Positions 1-10,967 of a DNA stretch of 64,000 nt are shown here, one piece after another. The position numbers were made by a program, and so were the translations under genes. How positions within the stretch are numbered: the stretch's first letter is position 1; each line of letters starts with the position of its first letter. The notes under the pieces were generated by a model. That model had not been told where the DNA came from. It did no database searches and worked only from the letters and a program-made list of their open reading frames with translations. The DNA comes from Hemileia vastatrix (taxonomy: Eukaryota > Basidiomycota > Pucciniomycetes > Pucciniales > Zaghouaniaceae), in assembly GCA_030280995.1 (NCBI GenBank), contig JASXTE010000014.1, forward strand, positions 21,799,650-21,863,649, given 5' to 3'.

Positions 1-801
1 ATATGTAGCTTTTTTGTCATATCATCCAACTGCTCCACCACTGGGTCCCTCTCCTGTTTGAGAAACTCCACCATTTTCTTCTCCTCCTTCTTCACTCTAT
101 TCTCCTCTTCAGCCAAAGCCTCACTGACTTTGCTGACATATTTTGCACACCCCTCTTGATAGGTTTTCACAGCCAATAACTTCAAATGGGCCTCGACAGC
201 CTCCTTCACCTTGTCCAAGGCAAGAAACATCTGCTCCCCATTTGAAAGAGTCTTCATCAAGTCCTTCCTTGACAGATCCTTCAACACATTCATTCTGACA
301 TCTATAGCCAAGGCATACCAAAAAATAACTTTGGCCGCATTTTCATGTGCCAGCTCCTCCACTTCCACCAAATATTCTACCACAGGATCAAACTGTAGCA
401 GAAACTTCCTGTAACTGAGTAAGTTACCAACACCACCATACGACTTCCATTAACTGACAACCTTGTTCAGATCCACCATAGTGAACCTGAAACCCCATCT
501 ATCCACCATCTCCCTACACAATAACTTCCAGTCCCTCCTCTTGTAGCCAGACATGGCTTTAACCTCCTTCTCCACTGCCCTATCACCTATGAAGAAAAAA
601 ATCTGCTCCACCATTTCTAGGTAAGAAGCACCATCCACACCAGCAGAAGTTTCATATTTCTCCAGAAACCACTTCACATCTTCACCATTAAACTTGGTAC
701 CATTCCAAGTTTTAATCCTAACACACTCCCTAACCATCACAGCAGGAAGACCTTCCTCCCCCAATGACAGTCACCAAAGGAATAGAGGAACTAGAAGCCA
801 T
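1..801 (-). pseudogene. G1-a gag (N-terminal part, broken), Ty3/Gypsy
   Basis: The reading frame starts at an ATG whose complement is 799-801 and runs left out of the window. It matches the gag of G1-b (27734-29277) almost residue for residue, including the segments VRECVRIKTW, NGEDVKWFLEKYET and GYKRRDWKLLCREM. Gag would form the virus-like particle that packages the element RNA. Breaks seen: an extra G just after the start shifts the frame relative to G1-b, and a TAA interrupts VVS-WKSYGG near 450. The zinc knuckle and protease lie beyond the left edge. The same fragment recurs at 47821-48535. The family assignment rests on alignment to the complete element in this window. Confidence 0.8.
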
Positions 802-872
802 TCTTCCAGACCAAAATCACCAAAAAGGACAAACCAAAGACAACAGAGATTCCAAAGAAATAGAAGGTTCTC

Positions 873-889
873 CCCCACCTTGGGCACCA
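873..889 (-). other. G1-a primer-binding site, degenerate
   Basis: It reads CCCCACCTTGGGCACCA on the plus strand, 4 bp inside the LTR. It differs at two positions from the clean tRNA-Lys-type site of G1-b at 29348-29364. Confidence 0.65.
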
Positions 890-893
890 GAAA

Positions 894-1825
894 TGTAGAC
901 AATCCTATAGTACTAGCTATAGGCCTTGTCCAAGTGAGTTGGAGTAAAAACCCAGAGAGAAAAACCCCTGTCCCTTTAGAAAAATAAAGTGATATTTACC
1001 TGCTACAGTAAATTGGTGCCTGTTTCTAAAGCCTCTTTTCCAAAACACTTGACTTCCTGATCAGCCAAGAAAATAGTCTTCAGACTGACTACCAAACCAA
1101 AGAACTGAAATTTGGACCAATGTACACACCAGAGAAAGCAATGATACTTGATGTAGATTGCAAATCCACACCAGAGACAGAAATAATACTTGATATAGCT
1201 TGAAAGACTACACCAGAGAAACCAGTTGCCAAGTTAAGTTAAATGAAGAACTCACCTTGAAACAAACACAGCCCATTGTGGACAAAAAACAGTGAAAACT
1301 GAGTGAGGAACAAGGATATCACCTCAAGATGGTTGTATGATAATTAAAGTTGCCCCAAACTGTCTTATTCACTTTTTACACACAGACCACTATCTAAAAG
1401 CCCATGCACACAAAGTAATTCGGTGTTCTTGAGCACTAAATTGCATAAAACCCCTCTAGAAATGCTTCCCAGCCTTCTACCAATGAGGAGGGTGGTCTGC
1501 CTGATGTCAGGAGGCCCGCCTGAGGCAGCCAGACCACCCTGAAGCCAGAAAACCACCAAAACCCCTAAAAATACTCAAAATATTTAGAAAAATATACTAC
1601 AACTACTAAAAACTTTAAAACACATAATTAGGCTATAAAAACATTGTGAAATAAAATATAGAGAAAAACCAGGGATATCCAATGGTAGTACCTAAATCCC
1701 CGCAGTCTCAATATTCACCAAATAATTCCAGAAAAACACCCAATTATTAAACAATGCCATTTAAGACATATCAAAACAAAGCCAAATAGACCAACAAAGG
1801 GCTCATCCAATGTTGGAATACCACA
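894..1825 (-). repeat. G1-a 5' LTR
   Basis: It starts TGTAGACAAT and ends ACCACA on the plus strand (TGTGGT...TCTACA in element orientation). It aligns throughout with the two LTRs of G1-b but is shorter (932 against about 1091 bp) and clearly diverged. It is inserted in the G2-a 5' LTR: the sequence right after it (CCGTGCAGAAAATT) is the G2 LTR, matching 30559 onward. Confidence 0.85.
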
Positions 1826-2059
1826 CCGTGCAGAAAATTTGACTTACTTAAAATATATATTTTATAATTAAATTAAACCTCTCTATTGTGTCTCTCCTCA
1901 TAAAGTGTTGTTGCACTTCTTTATTTCTTTTTCTTCTTTTCTTAAATTTATAAATTTTAATTACTCTCATTTCCTTGTTATATTCACTTATTCCTATTTC
2001 CTGCTATTCCTTTCTATTTCCTTCTCCTTCTTCTCCTTCTTCTAGATGACCCGCCGACA
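1826..2059 (+). repeat. G2-a 5' LTR, 3' remnant
   Basis: It aligns without gaps to 30559-30792, the last part of the G2-a 3' LTR (constant offset 28733). The proposed end GACA at 2056-2059 pairs with the TGTC start of the 3' LTR at 10257. The upstream part of this LTR was cut off by the G1-a insertion. Confidence 0.75.
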
Positions 2060-2750
2060 ATTGGAGGCCCTTCCAAACAATATGACACCTTTCAACAAAC
2101 AACATAACGCATGGACCACCTATAGCAGAAAAAACAATTTTTTCAGCAACCATGTTTTTAACTTGGGTTTGACCTTTTTGGTTTATAATAGATTAAATAA
2201 TATAAATTTTAAAGTTATTTCTTGATCACTATAGTAAGTAAACCTTTCCCTCTCAATTATATTGTTAAATTTTTTTTGCAATTACAGTGATTTTGGCTTA
2301 ATTGCTGAATCACTGAGTGTAAGTGATCTTTTTTTATTATTAATTTTTTCTTAGTTGACCATAATAGAGCTATATTCTTAGTTCTAGAGGATTATTAAAA
2401 TTTTAATAAATTATTAACCTAATTTTTATTGAAATTTTGTTTTGATTTATTGGTTGACCATAATAGTACTCAGTGCTTAGTCCCAATATTACCAACATAT
2501 TTTTTGATATTAATTATTTTTTAGTTGACTTATTAAACCTTTTTGGTTGGTTTCATAATAATTATTGTTTTTTCTTAATAAAATGATTTGTAATAACATA
2601 TTTTTTGGATTACATTTTTTGTTAATTAATTGATTTTTAAATAAAATTTAAATTTTTTATTCTTTTAAAAATCATTTGATTATTTTTTTTATTTTTAAAA
2701 TACTAATTTGAATCATTAAAATCATTTTGATTTTTTTTTTCACAGTTTTT
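2060..2750 (+). other. G2-a leader, AT-rich, no gene seen
   Basis: This is non-coding sequence between LTR and gag. The primer-binding site should begin at about 2060 (ATTGGAGGCCC), but I cannot assign a tRNA. A GTAAGTG at about 2319 and a pyrimidine-rich CACAG at 2741-2745, 5 bp before the gag ATG, look like splice sites of a leader intron. This is suggestive only. Confidence 0.45.
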
Positions 2751-5276
2751 ATGTCCATTAGTTTGGCAAACAGCATGGATAATCTGCATGTGGATGAAAT
2801 TGAAGTGGATGTTGAAAATGAATCTGTATGTTCCTCAAAATTAACTTGAAAAATTCTTCAGCTGACAAACAACCTTCATTCCAATCAGGATTTAGAAATG
2901 TCAGGAGAAGTGGAAAACCCCCCTCACCAAACTACTCTGAATGAAGTAAAACCTCAGATAAATCAGGAAAATCTTCTAAAGGGTATAAGAATAAAGAAGA
3001 TCCCTCTGACACAACAAATAAACAACCTTTCCAGCCACATAAAAGAACTGAAAGCAGAAAGCATGAAATACAAGGCAAGAGTAGACACACTCTGGAAACA
3101 GATGCAGGAGCTATTAAATCACAAGCAGGTTCAACCTCCTCCTTTCACAGCCTCTCAGTCTCAGCCTCAGCCTCAGCCTCAGCCTCAGCCCCATCAGGTG
3201 CCCAGCTCTTTCACTAAAAATCAAAGCAATCTGAAAATGGAAAAGTGGAAATGGGATTACCTGATGAGCCATTACCAGCAGAATGTTCAGCAGCCAGCAG
3301 CTCAACACCCTGGCCCTACCATGGCACCAACCTACCATCCATATCCTCAGGCCTATCCTTATCAGGGAGGCAAAAGAAAGAAGGCACAGGGGAAATTTCC
3401 TCTTGTGCCATGGTAAGTAATTTGTTTGATAAAAATGTTGGTATTTATAATAACAAATCTTCTTCCACAGGTAATATTGTGGATCATGGTGAAAGAACAG
3501 TTAAACCCATAAAGAGAAAACTTCCTTTGATGAGTAGCCCTAATGATTTAACTAGTAAATTATCATTTGGTGAACCTTTAAAATTTACTTCTACTTTTTA
3601 ATTAATCCTTCTCTTGAAATTAAAAATGACTCTGTTTCCCCTGAAGCCTATACCTTGCTTGAGAAAAATTCTGAGGATATATTGAAAGATACCCTTGATT
3701 TTAATTTTGAAAAACACAAAAATTTGAGAGATGTATTAGTACATGAAAGTGATAGATTGAATAATTTTCACATACATTGTAAAGTGGGTTCTTCTGTACA
3801 AGATACAGATTATTTTAAAATCAAAGAAACTTTTAATATTGTTCTTTGCCAACAAAAGCAAATAAGAAGTGATCATAGAGCTATCTCAGATAAAAATATT
3901 CATCTGCATAAAACTTTAACTGAGTTAAAGCCCCTTATTGAAGAGAATTATTCATTAAAAAGCAAAATTAAGTCTCTACACAATGAGTTGAAAAATCTGA
4001 AAAATGATTTCCAAGCTCTGAGTACCAAACACACAGTTTTTGAGGACAGAATTGTTTTATCCCTTGAAAAAAAAAATGAAAATCTGTCTGAAATTCCTAG
4101 GATAAGAAATGATTTGTCTGACCTAAAGAAAAAAATTTCAGCTTTCACCATCAATCATTATGGTGTGAATTAAAATGCTTCCCATCAGCTGCATACAAAT
4201 AAAGGAAAAGAGCCTGAGAAAAGCTGCTCTTTTCTTCCCCATATTTCAGCCATTAAACAAACTGACAATGGGTCTGTAAAATATTTTGCTACTAGCAAAT
4301 AATCTTTTAATGGTCATGAACCAGATGTTTCTGTAAATAATAAAATTTCTGAACACCTGACTAAACTTCAATAATTATTATTGTTAAATAATTCAAATCA
4401 AAGGATGGACCATCCCAGTAGCCAGAAAAATTGGCCCAAACTGGATCAGTATCCCACTTTTGACGGTCACTCTTCATCTGACTGGCAACACTTTGTTCAG
4501 AGAATTGATAATCTGAAAAGCTCTTATAAATTTCCAGATGAGGAAATTGTCTCTAAATTAATATATTTATTTTCCAATGTAGCTTAAATGTGGTATGAAT
4601 CTGTCTTACTGGAAAATCAACATTATACTTGTAAAGAGTGGAGAACCTTGATTGAAAATCAGTTTGGTGGTTCCAAATTGAGGTTTTCCCAGCAGAGATT
4701 ATACGATAATGCAAAATATGTGTCCTCTCCTGAAAAACCTATTTTTTTCCTTATGAAATTTACAAAAATTCTTAGAGCCATTGATCCTAAAATGGATTAT
4801 GATATTTTGAGAGATAAAATTCTCTGAGAGATTTGATTGTGGAAAGGACTGAGCATGTGAGAAAGAATTCTTCCTTTATTAATATCTGTAATGAAGTCCT
4901 ACTAAATCATAGATATGAATCAAGGAATTATGCTGTTAAATCTTTTCATGACCAGCCAAAGCCTTCCACAAAACTTTCAGACAAAACTGGTAGACCTTCT
5001 TCCCCAGTTGCACCAAAGAAGTATGCAACAAAAAATTGTTTTAAATGTAACAAACAATGGCAGAAAGGACATACTTGTGACAAGAAAATTCATTTTGCTG
5101 AACAAACTGAGGAATCTGAAAATACTCAAGCTGAGCTTGATGATTCCTCCAGTGACTGTAATAGAAATATCTCTTATGACCATGAGTCCTCTCAGGAAGT
5201 TCTAGTTTTAGAAAAGGATATCCAATATTTAGATAATTGGTCTGATAATTGTGATATTGACTTGTCTTCTGCATAA
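2751..5276 (+). pseudogene. G2-a gag, multiply interrupted
   Basis: This is the structural protein of the G2 chromovirus. In order it has a short acidic N-terminus from the ATG at 2751, a stop after CSSKLT, a lysine/glutamate-rich coiled-coil-like part, and a PQ repeat at about 3160-3195. A second coiled-coil-like segment lies at 3655-4173. The capsid-like part follows at 4381-4827 (FDGHSSSDW, KEWRTLIENQFGG). The basic C-terminal part carries CFKCNKQWQKGHTC, the CX2CX7HXC zinc finger of Gypsy Gag proteins (about 5038-5079). Breaks: TGA near 2850, a frame change near 3410, TAA at 4171, 4300 and 4585, and TGA plus a frameshift near 4825. A possible intron (GTAAGT at 3413, CACAG to 3470) does not remove the local stop. 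The copies at 49675 and 56816 share these breaks, so decay preceded duplication. Confidence 0.75.
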
Positions 5277-5789
5277 AATTCTGAAGTTATTAGAGATATT
5301 ACTGACAGTTCCATTTTAATATCACCTTTGAGAGAACCAGTTATCATAAATGGTCAAAATGTTGATGTTATTCTTGACTCTGGTGCTGGAGGAAGTGTAG
5401 TGCCTGAGAGAGCACTGGCTTCTTTGGATAAGGATTATCAATGCAAATTATTACCTATAACATCTGAAAAATGGAGAGGTTATGGTTCTGTTTTATGTCC
5501 CATTGGAAAATACAAAACCACTGTATTCTTTTAATATAACGGTGGTTTTTTCAGAGCTATTTGTGAATTTTTTGTGATGAAAAATGATAATTTAAGCAAT
5601 TGGTTAATCATGGGAAATGAAATTTTAACTATGTTTGGCATTAAGTTGGATCCTGCAAACAATTGTTTTACCTTGGGCATGAATGGGAAAAGAAAATTTA
5701 AAATTTCTTCTTATAAAAATCATTCTGCACCCTTATTAGAATCTTTTCATTCTTTGATCCATTATAAAGGAATAAAATCAGATGAAATG
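5277..5789 (+). pseudogene. G2-a aspartic protease region, broken
   Basis: This is a retropepsin-type protease that would cut the Gag-Pol polyprotein. The active-site motif VILDSGAGGSVV is at about 5365-5400. A TAA at 5275 separates it from gag and another TAA at 5532 splits the domain. The reading then continues in the same frame (MGNEILTMFGIKLDP). The frame runs into a solo LTR at 5790, so the last residues of the open frame (after DEM) are LTR sequence, not protease. Confidence 0.75.
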
Positions 5790-6349
5790 TGTCAGCCTGT
5801 ATATTTCCAGAACTGGGTAAAAATTACTTATAAGTTATTTTAAACACATGAACTATACATGGGAATAATAATTAAGAGTACACAAACAGTATACATAAGT
5901 AAAATTATGATAATATACAAAATATGCCATTATAACACCTTATATACATGCATATATCCACCTTTTATAAGTCTTATGTACTTAATATTAAGTTGGAATA
6001 TTTTAGGGTAATCTTAAGAACTTTAAGTATCAGGCTACATAATTTTTAAGTACACTTAAAGCTGTTATTTTCACTGTTTTATGCAAAAAACAAGAAATGT
6101 GCTTTATTTCACTTAAAAGTTGACTATATGCGCTATAAATTTTATAATATCAAAAATGTGCTTTGAAAGATACATTTTTCTCATTTAGGACTATTGATTT
6201 GGCTATTTAAATGCATAAAAATAACACTTTTCAAATTTGGTGTTTTTTATGCCAGAAATGGCTTCTGTGTACTGGCCACATACTGCCTGCTTTTTTCCCG
6301 TGTGAATAGCTTCATTTTTAGCAAAGTTAGCTTTTTCACACTATAACTA

Positions 6350-6375
6350 CCCCACATTCTACGCCCACTGTGGGG
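6350..6375. repeat. Inverted repeat in the solo LTR
   Basis: CCCCACA and TGTGGGG form a 7-bp stem around 12 bases. It is kept at 58569-58594 and, inverted, at 31130-31155. Confidence 0.7.
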
Positions 6376-6791
6376 AAACACACTAAAATAGGCAACAGGC
6401 GCTTATTTAGTGTCCTAGCTTAATTAATAATGCATTGACCCTCTTTATATACACTAATTTCATTAATAATCTCACTCTTGGTGCCTTATTTCACTACCAC
6501 GCTTAAATTCGCCTAGATTTAGTCAAGGATTTACTCGTGAAAGCGCCTTCCAAGGACTGCATATAGTTACCCCACATCTCACGCTCCATTTTGGGTTTTT
6601 GGGTGGTTTCTCAGTCAATATTGGGTATTTTTGAATGGGAATTTCACGTAGTATAATGTCAGGATTAGCCCCATTATTTCTACAGTGAATCTCCCTTATT
6701 ATTAAGCTATTATTAACCTTAAAATTTCCTCTTTAGTCTTTTATATCATTGTTTAATATGCATATACTCAATCATTGGGGAACTCAGTGTG

Positions 6792-6798
6792 TATAAAA
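6792..6798 (+). promoter_or_regulatory. TATA box of the solo LTR
   Basis: TATAAAA is followed by a GGAGGAGG stretch and a pyrimidine-rich start region, the layout of an LTR promoter (U3/R border). It is conserved at 59011-59017. Confidence 0.6.
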
Positions 6799-7023
6799 GG
6801 AGGAGGTTTTTGGGTCTTGTTTCTACATTCTTTATCATTACAATTTAACCAATATAACCAAATAAATTACAATACATATAAATTAGTACTTTTATAAGAC
6901 TTTTGAATAGTATCTGAATTATAAAATCTCTTTTTCTACCAACTAAAAAGATTGTAAGCCATATATAAAAATAGTGAGAATTATATTACTGAGACCTTTA
7001 ATTTTGATTATATTTTACTACTT

Positions 7024-8660
7024 GTTGGATTTAACTACAGTATTCATTTAGGACCATTAAAATATTCTAGAAAACTGAACATTCAAGCTAGTTCACGTCT
7101 TTTTACTTCACCTCAGCCTAACAAAATAAATGTATTATTTTCTGAAATTGAAACAGCTTCATTTGGTGATCAATTAACTGATGATCAAAAAGATTTAATA
7201 GTAGCCCTAATTACATCTTTACCAATGGCTTTTTCTCATGGTTCCCATGTGTTAGATTGGTTAAAGATGAAATGAAAATTTCTTTATCCTGAAATTCGGG
7301 TGAAATACCTCCTAGCCTAAAGAAAAAACCTTACCCTGCTTCTCCCACAAAGAGAAAAGATATTGAAGATAATATCTCAACTTTATTAAGTATGAATATC
7401 ATTGATAAAGTGGATGTTACTCCCAAATATTGTGTCATCTCTCCAGCTTTAATCTCTTATGGGAAAGATAAAGCTAGACTTTGTGGTGATTTTAGAGCAT
7501 TTAATAATTATACCGTAGATGATATTTACCCCTTACCCAGAATTAGCTATATACATGCTACCATGCAAGGTTCAAAATTCATAAGCTGTCTAGATGGGAA
7601 TAGGGGTTATCATCAAATACCTGATGAAAAGTCTACCAAACTTTTTTTGCTAATTGCAACCCATATAGGAATTTACAAATATGTTAGGATGCCTTTTGGT
7701 CCTAAAAATTCCCCTTCAGTATTCCAAAAAGTAATGGATAATACATTTCATCAGGAAATAATTAAAGGATGTTTAATGGTTTATATTGATCACTTCATAG
7801 TTTTTTTTATAACTTTTGATGAACATATCCAACACTTAAATAGAGTCTTCCAGAAAATGGATCAAATTAACATGAATTTATCCTTAAAAAAGTGTAAATT
7901 TGGGTTTCAATACTTGAAAGTCCTGGATCATGTAGTTTCTGGCTTAAAGATCTGTGTAGACCAAGGAAAAGTTGCTGCTATCCAAAATGTGTCAGCACCA
8001 GCTTCTGTAAAAGAAATACAGGGCTTCTTGTGAATGTGTGGCTACTATAGACAATATATATAAAATTATTAAGTCATAGCCTTACCACTTACCAAACTAG
8101 CAAGAAAAGATGTGGCTTATATATGGAATGAGTATGCTCAAAGAGCTTTTGATACATTAAAAAAGTGTTTAATTTCAGCTCCAATCCTTTCCCTTCCATA
8201 TTTTAATAAGAGTCTTGTTCTTTATACAGATGCAATTTTTATTGGACTTGGAGCTGCTCTACATCAAAAACAAATTATTAATGAAAAAGTTTCAGAAGTA
8301 GTAATTTGTTATATTTCAAGAACCTTAAGAAAAAGTGAATGGAAGTATGGTGCCACTCAATTAGAGTGCTTAGCAGTTGTAGGGGCTTTACAAAAGCTTC
8401 ATTATAATTTAGATGATAAAAAGTTTGAATTAGTTACTGATTTCAGTGCTGTGAAATCCCTCTAAAACTTGAAAACACCAAATAGACATATGTTTAGGTG
8501 GCAACTAGCTGTTCAAGAATACAGATGTAGAATGACTATTATTCACAGGGCTGGAAATTTTTATTCAAATGTTGATATGTTGTCCAGATTACCTCTTCCA
8601 AATGATGTATCTAATCCAGCCTATGTACCTGAAGATGATACAGTATATATACATGGTATA
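7024..8660 (+). pseudogene. G2-a reverse transcriptase and RNase H, broken
   Basis: This is the Ty3/Gypsy RT followed by RNase H, which copy element RNA into DNA. RT motifs run from 7392: PALISYGKDKARLCGDFRA, DGNRGYHQIP, MPFGPKNSPSVF and the catalytic box YIDHFIVFF near 7783. RNase H follows as LYTDAIFIGLGAALHQKQ, near 8220. The catalytic YIDD is YIDH here, so the enzyme would be dead even without stops. Stops include TGA near 7274, TGA at 8031 (GFL-MCGYYRQYI), TAA within YI-NY-VIA, and TAA at 8463. Most are transversions relative to the G3 sequence. G2-c shares them. Confidence 0.85.
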
Positions 8661-10222
8661 TACATTGTTGATATTGAAGAGGAACTGTTACAATTAATTC
8701 TTGATTCATATGATCAAGATTCTGATTTAAGTAAATTGGTTACAATCTTGAATGATCCAAATAATGCTTCTATTCAAGCATTGATAAAAACTCTTCCTCC
8801 AAAGTACCAAAGTGCTTTGAGTAAGGGAAAGTTTTCTGTTGAAGATGGTTATATTTATTACAGGAGAAAACTGACCAATGTAATTGTTATTCCTCCTTCC
8901 ATGAAAGAAACCATCTTAAACATTTGTCATGATGACATTTTAGCAGGACATTTTGATCTTGAGAAAACCATTATCAGAATTAAAAACACTGCTTGGTAGG
9001 CTAATATGTCTGAAGACACTAAATTATATGTTGAATCTTGTGACTCTTGTCAGAAATCTAAAAGATTTACAGGTAAAAGAGCAGGATTTTTGCAACATAA
9101 TGAAGCACCTGATGCTCCTTAGAAAGTAATTAACATTGATTTTGTCACTGGTCTTCCTCTAGCAGGTAAAGACAGTTATAAATCTTGTTGGGTAATAGTG
9201 GATAGATTCACCAAAATGTGCAAATTTATTCCCACCCACAAAGATGTATCCACAAAATAATTAGCTTTCTTATGGTGTTCTTACATGCTTAATATTTTTG
9301 GATTTTTAAAAGCCATTATCTCTGATAGAGACCCAAAATGTACATCTGGATTTTGGACTTCTTTGATGAATATTTGTGGCTGTGAGTTGAAATTGTCTAC
9401 AGCTCACCATCCTCAGACTGATGGTCTAGCTGAAAGAATTATTCAAACTCTGGAAGATATGATTAGAAGGTATTGTGCCTTTGGATTAGAATATATAGAC
9501 AATGACAGATTTACTCATGACTGGGTCACTCTATTGCCTGGTCTTGAATTTGCATATAATAGCACTGTTCATTTTGTCACTGAGAAAAAGCCTTTTAAGC
9601 TTTGGTTAGGTTATTCCCGAAAAACTCCTGCTCAAATTATCAATAATAAATTACCTAAGTTGTAACTACATCCTGGTGTACGATCTTTTATGCAAATGCA
9701 ACAGCTATGCAGAAAACATGCTCAAAGCTGTATTGATAAAGCATTTGAATATGAAAAGAATAGATGGGATAAATCCCATAAAGAATACACATTTATCAAG
9801 GGTGATGAAGTATTGATATCTACTTTCCATTTCAATCCACAAGGTAACAACAAATTAAAAGATCCTTTTATGGGACCATTTTTTGTTAAAAGTATGGCTA
9901 GAGATAATGCAGTAGAAGTTGTAATGTATTCTCCATATGATAGGAAAAATCCTTTTTTTACCATTTCTTTACTTAAACCTTATACTTCCAACTGTGACTT
10001 ATTTCCCAAAAGAATGGGAATACCTAAGAAAAACCCTCAGGAAGTAACAGAAACTGCAGAAATTGATAAAATTATCAATGATAGAATTATCACTTCTGAA
10101 AGAGGTATTGAATAATTATTGACATATAAGAACAAATCATCTGAACATGATGCTTGGATACCTGAAAAAGAAATTTCAAATCTTCCTACTCTGTTAAAAA
10201 AGTATAAAAACAAAAAATATTA
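8661..10222 (+). pseudogene. G2-a integrase with C-terminal chromodomain, broken
   Basis: The integrase inserts element DNA into the chromosome. The zinc-binding HHCC part is visible (CHDDILAGHFD ... CDSCQKSKR, 8925-9062). The catalytic core has D in NIDFVTGLP, D in ISDRDPKCTS (near 9320) and E in TDGLAERIIQT (near 9430). A chromodomain-like tail (AEIDKIINDR ... LLTYKNKSSEHDAWIP) ends at about 10200 and places the element among chromoviruses, which target histone-marked chromatin. Breaks: TAG at 8997 (Trp codon), TAG near 9119, TAA near 9258, TAA near 9663 and TAA near 10115. Confidence 0.85.
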
Positions 10223-10244
10223 GCATTTTTTTAATTTGTTTTTT

Positions 10245-10256
10245 AGAGTGAGGGAG
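10245..10256 (+). other. G2-a polypurine tract
   Basis: AGAGTGAGGGAG lies directly before the TGTC start of the 3' LTR. It resembles the G3 tract at 55627-55638 and would prime plus-strand synthesis. Confidence 0.7.
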
Positions 10257-10550
10257 TGTCATCCAGGCTGTAACAGGAGCCCAGTAAATGTTATGTTAAT
10301 TTATTATACCTGAAAGAGGGCATAAAAATATGCATTTTATGTTTATAAATTAATATTTTATTGCATAATAAAATTATATAATTATCTTATTAAATATAAG
10401 TTAAATAAGTGTTATATTAATCTTATTGTTATATAAATTATTTATACATTTAAATTAAGCATGATATATTTTATATTCTATAAATTATGGCGCATTTTTA
10501 TGTATTTAATGAATATAAATTAATAATTACTTAATTATAAACATATATTA
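10257..10550 (+). repeat. G2-a 3' LTR, segment 1 of 3
   Basis: It starts TGTCATCCAGG after the polypurine tract and is very AT-rich. It is cut at 10550 by the Harbinger element; the LTR continues at 16755. Confidence 0.7.
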
Positions 10551-10581
10551 GGGGGTATCAATGTTCAGGGATCCGCAATTA
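10551..10581. repeat. Harbinger left terminal inverted repeat
   Basis: It begins GGGGGTATCAATGTTCAGGG and matches the complement of 16724-16754 at 30 of 31 positions. TATTA (10546-10550) precedes it. Confidence 0.9.
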
Positions 10582-10967
10582 GGGATCAGGAATTTTTTTT
10601 TCTGGGATCAGACATTATTAATTGAAGAAGATTCTTATCCACTAGCCCCGGGGCTAGTCAATAAGGAATCCAAGATAATACATTATCCCGCCTCTTATAC
10701 CCCAATTTCCATTCCTAATTCCTGATCCCAAACTCATCTCATCCATGATGGATTTGCAAGAAAGTCACATGACTCATAATTGCTGATGCCATCCTTAAGT
10801 CTTTCCTCACTCTATGCTACTTAATTTTGGTGGAGAACACTTAAGTTTTTTTTTATCTACACACCCCAACTGCACATTTGGCGGTGAATTCCCACTTCCC
10901 TCATCACATAACCCTTCCACCGGCAACAATAAAATACCTCTCTACTAGGAAGCTACTTCACTCAACA
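10582..10967. other. Harbinger left subterminal region
   Basis: There is no gene. It holds repeated GGGATCAG motifs in both orientations (about 10575, 10597, 10720), and a perfect 18-bp palindrome at 10641-10658 (ACTAGCCCC with its complement). CTTATACCCCAATT (10694-10707) recurs inverted near the right end at about 16688-16701. These are candidate transposase-binding sites. Confidence 0.6.

Larger units (their letters stand above)
5790..6994 (+). repeat. Solo LTR nested between G2 protease and RT
   Basis: It starts TGTCAG and ends CTGAGA, close to the inverted TGTCAG/CTGACA ends of the G3 LTR, and contains a TATA box. It differs from both G2 LTR ends, so it is a different family. It is present at the same place in G2-c (58009-59213) and partly in G2-b (52714-52901), and it occurs inverted at 30793-31716. 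I could not find a clear target duplication, so the right end is uncertain. Confidence 0.65.

Noticed and set aside
1365..1559. Small minus-strand frame in the G1-a LTR
   Set aside because: It lies wholly within LTR sequence and is not kept in the G1-b LTRs.
3413..3470. Intron in G2 gag
   Set aside because: The splice sites look good, but removal leaves the same TGG-TAA stop, so it does not repair the frame.
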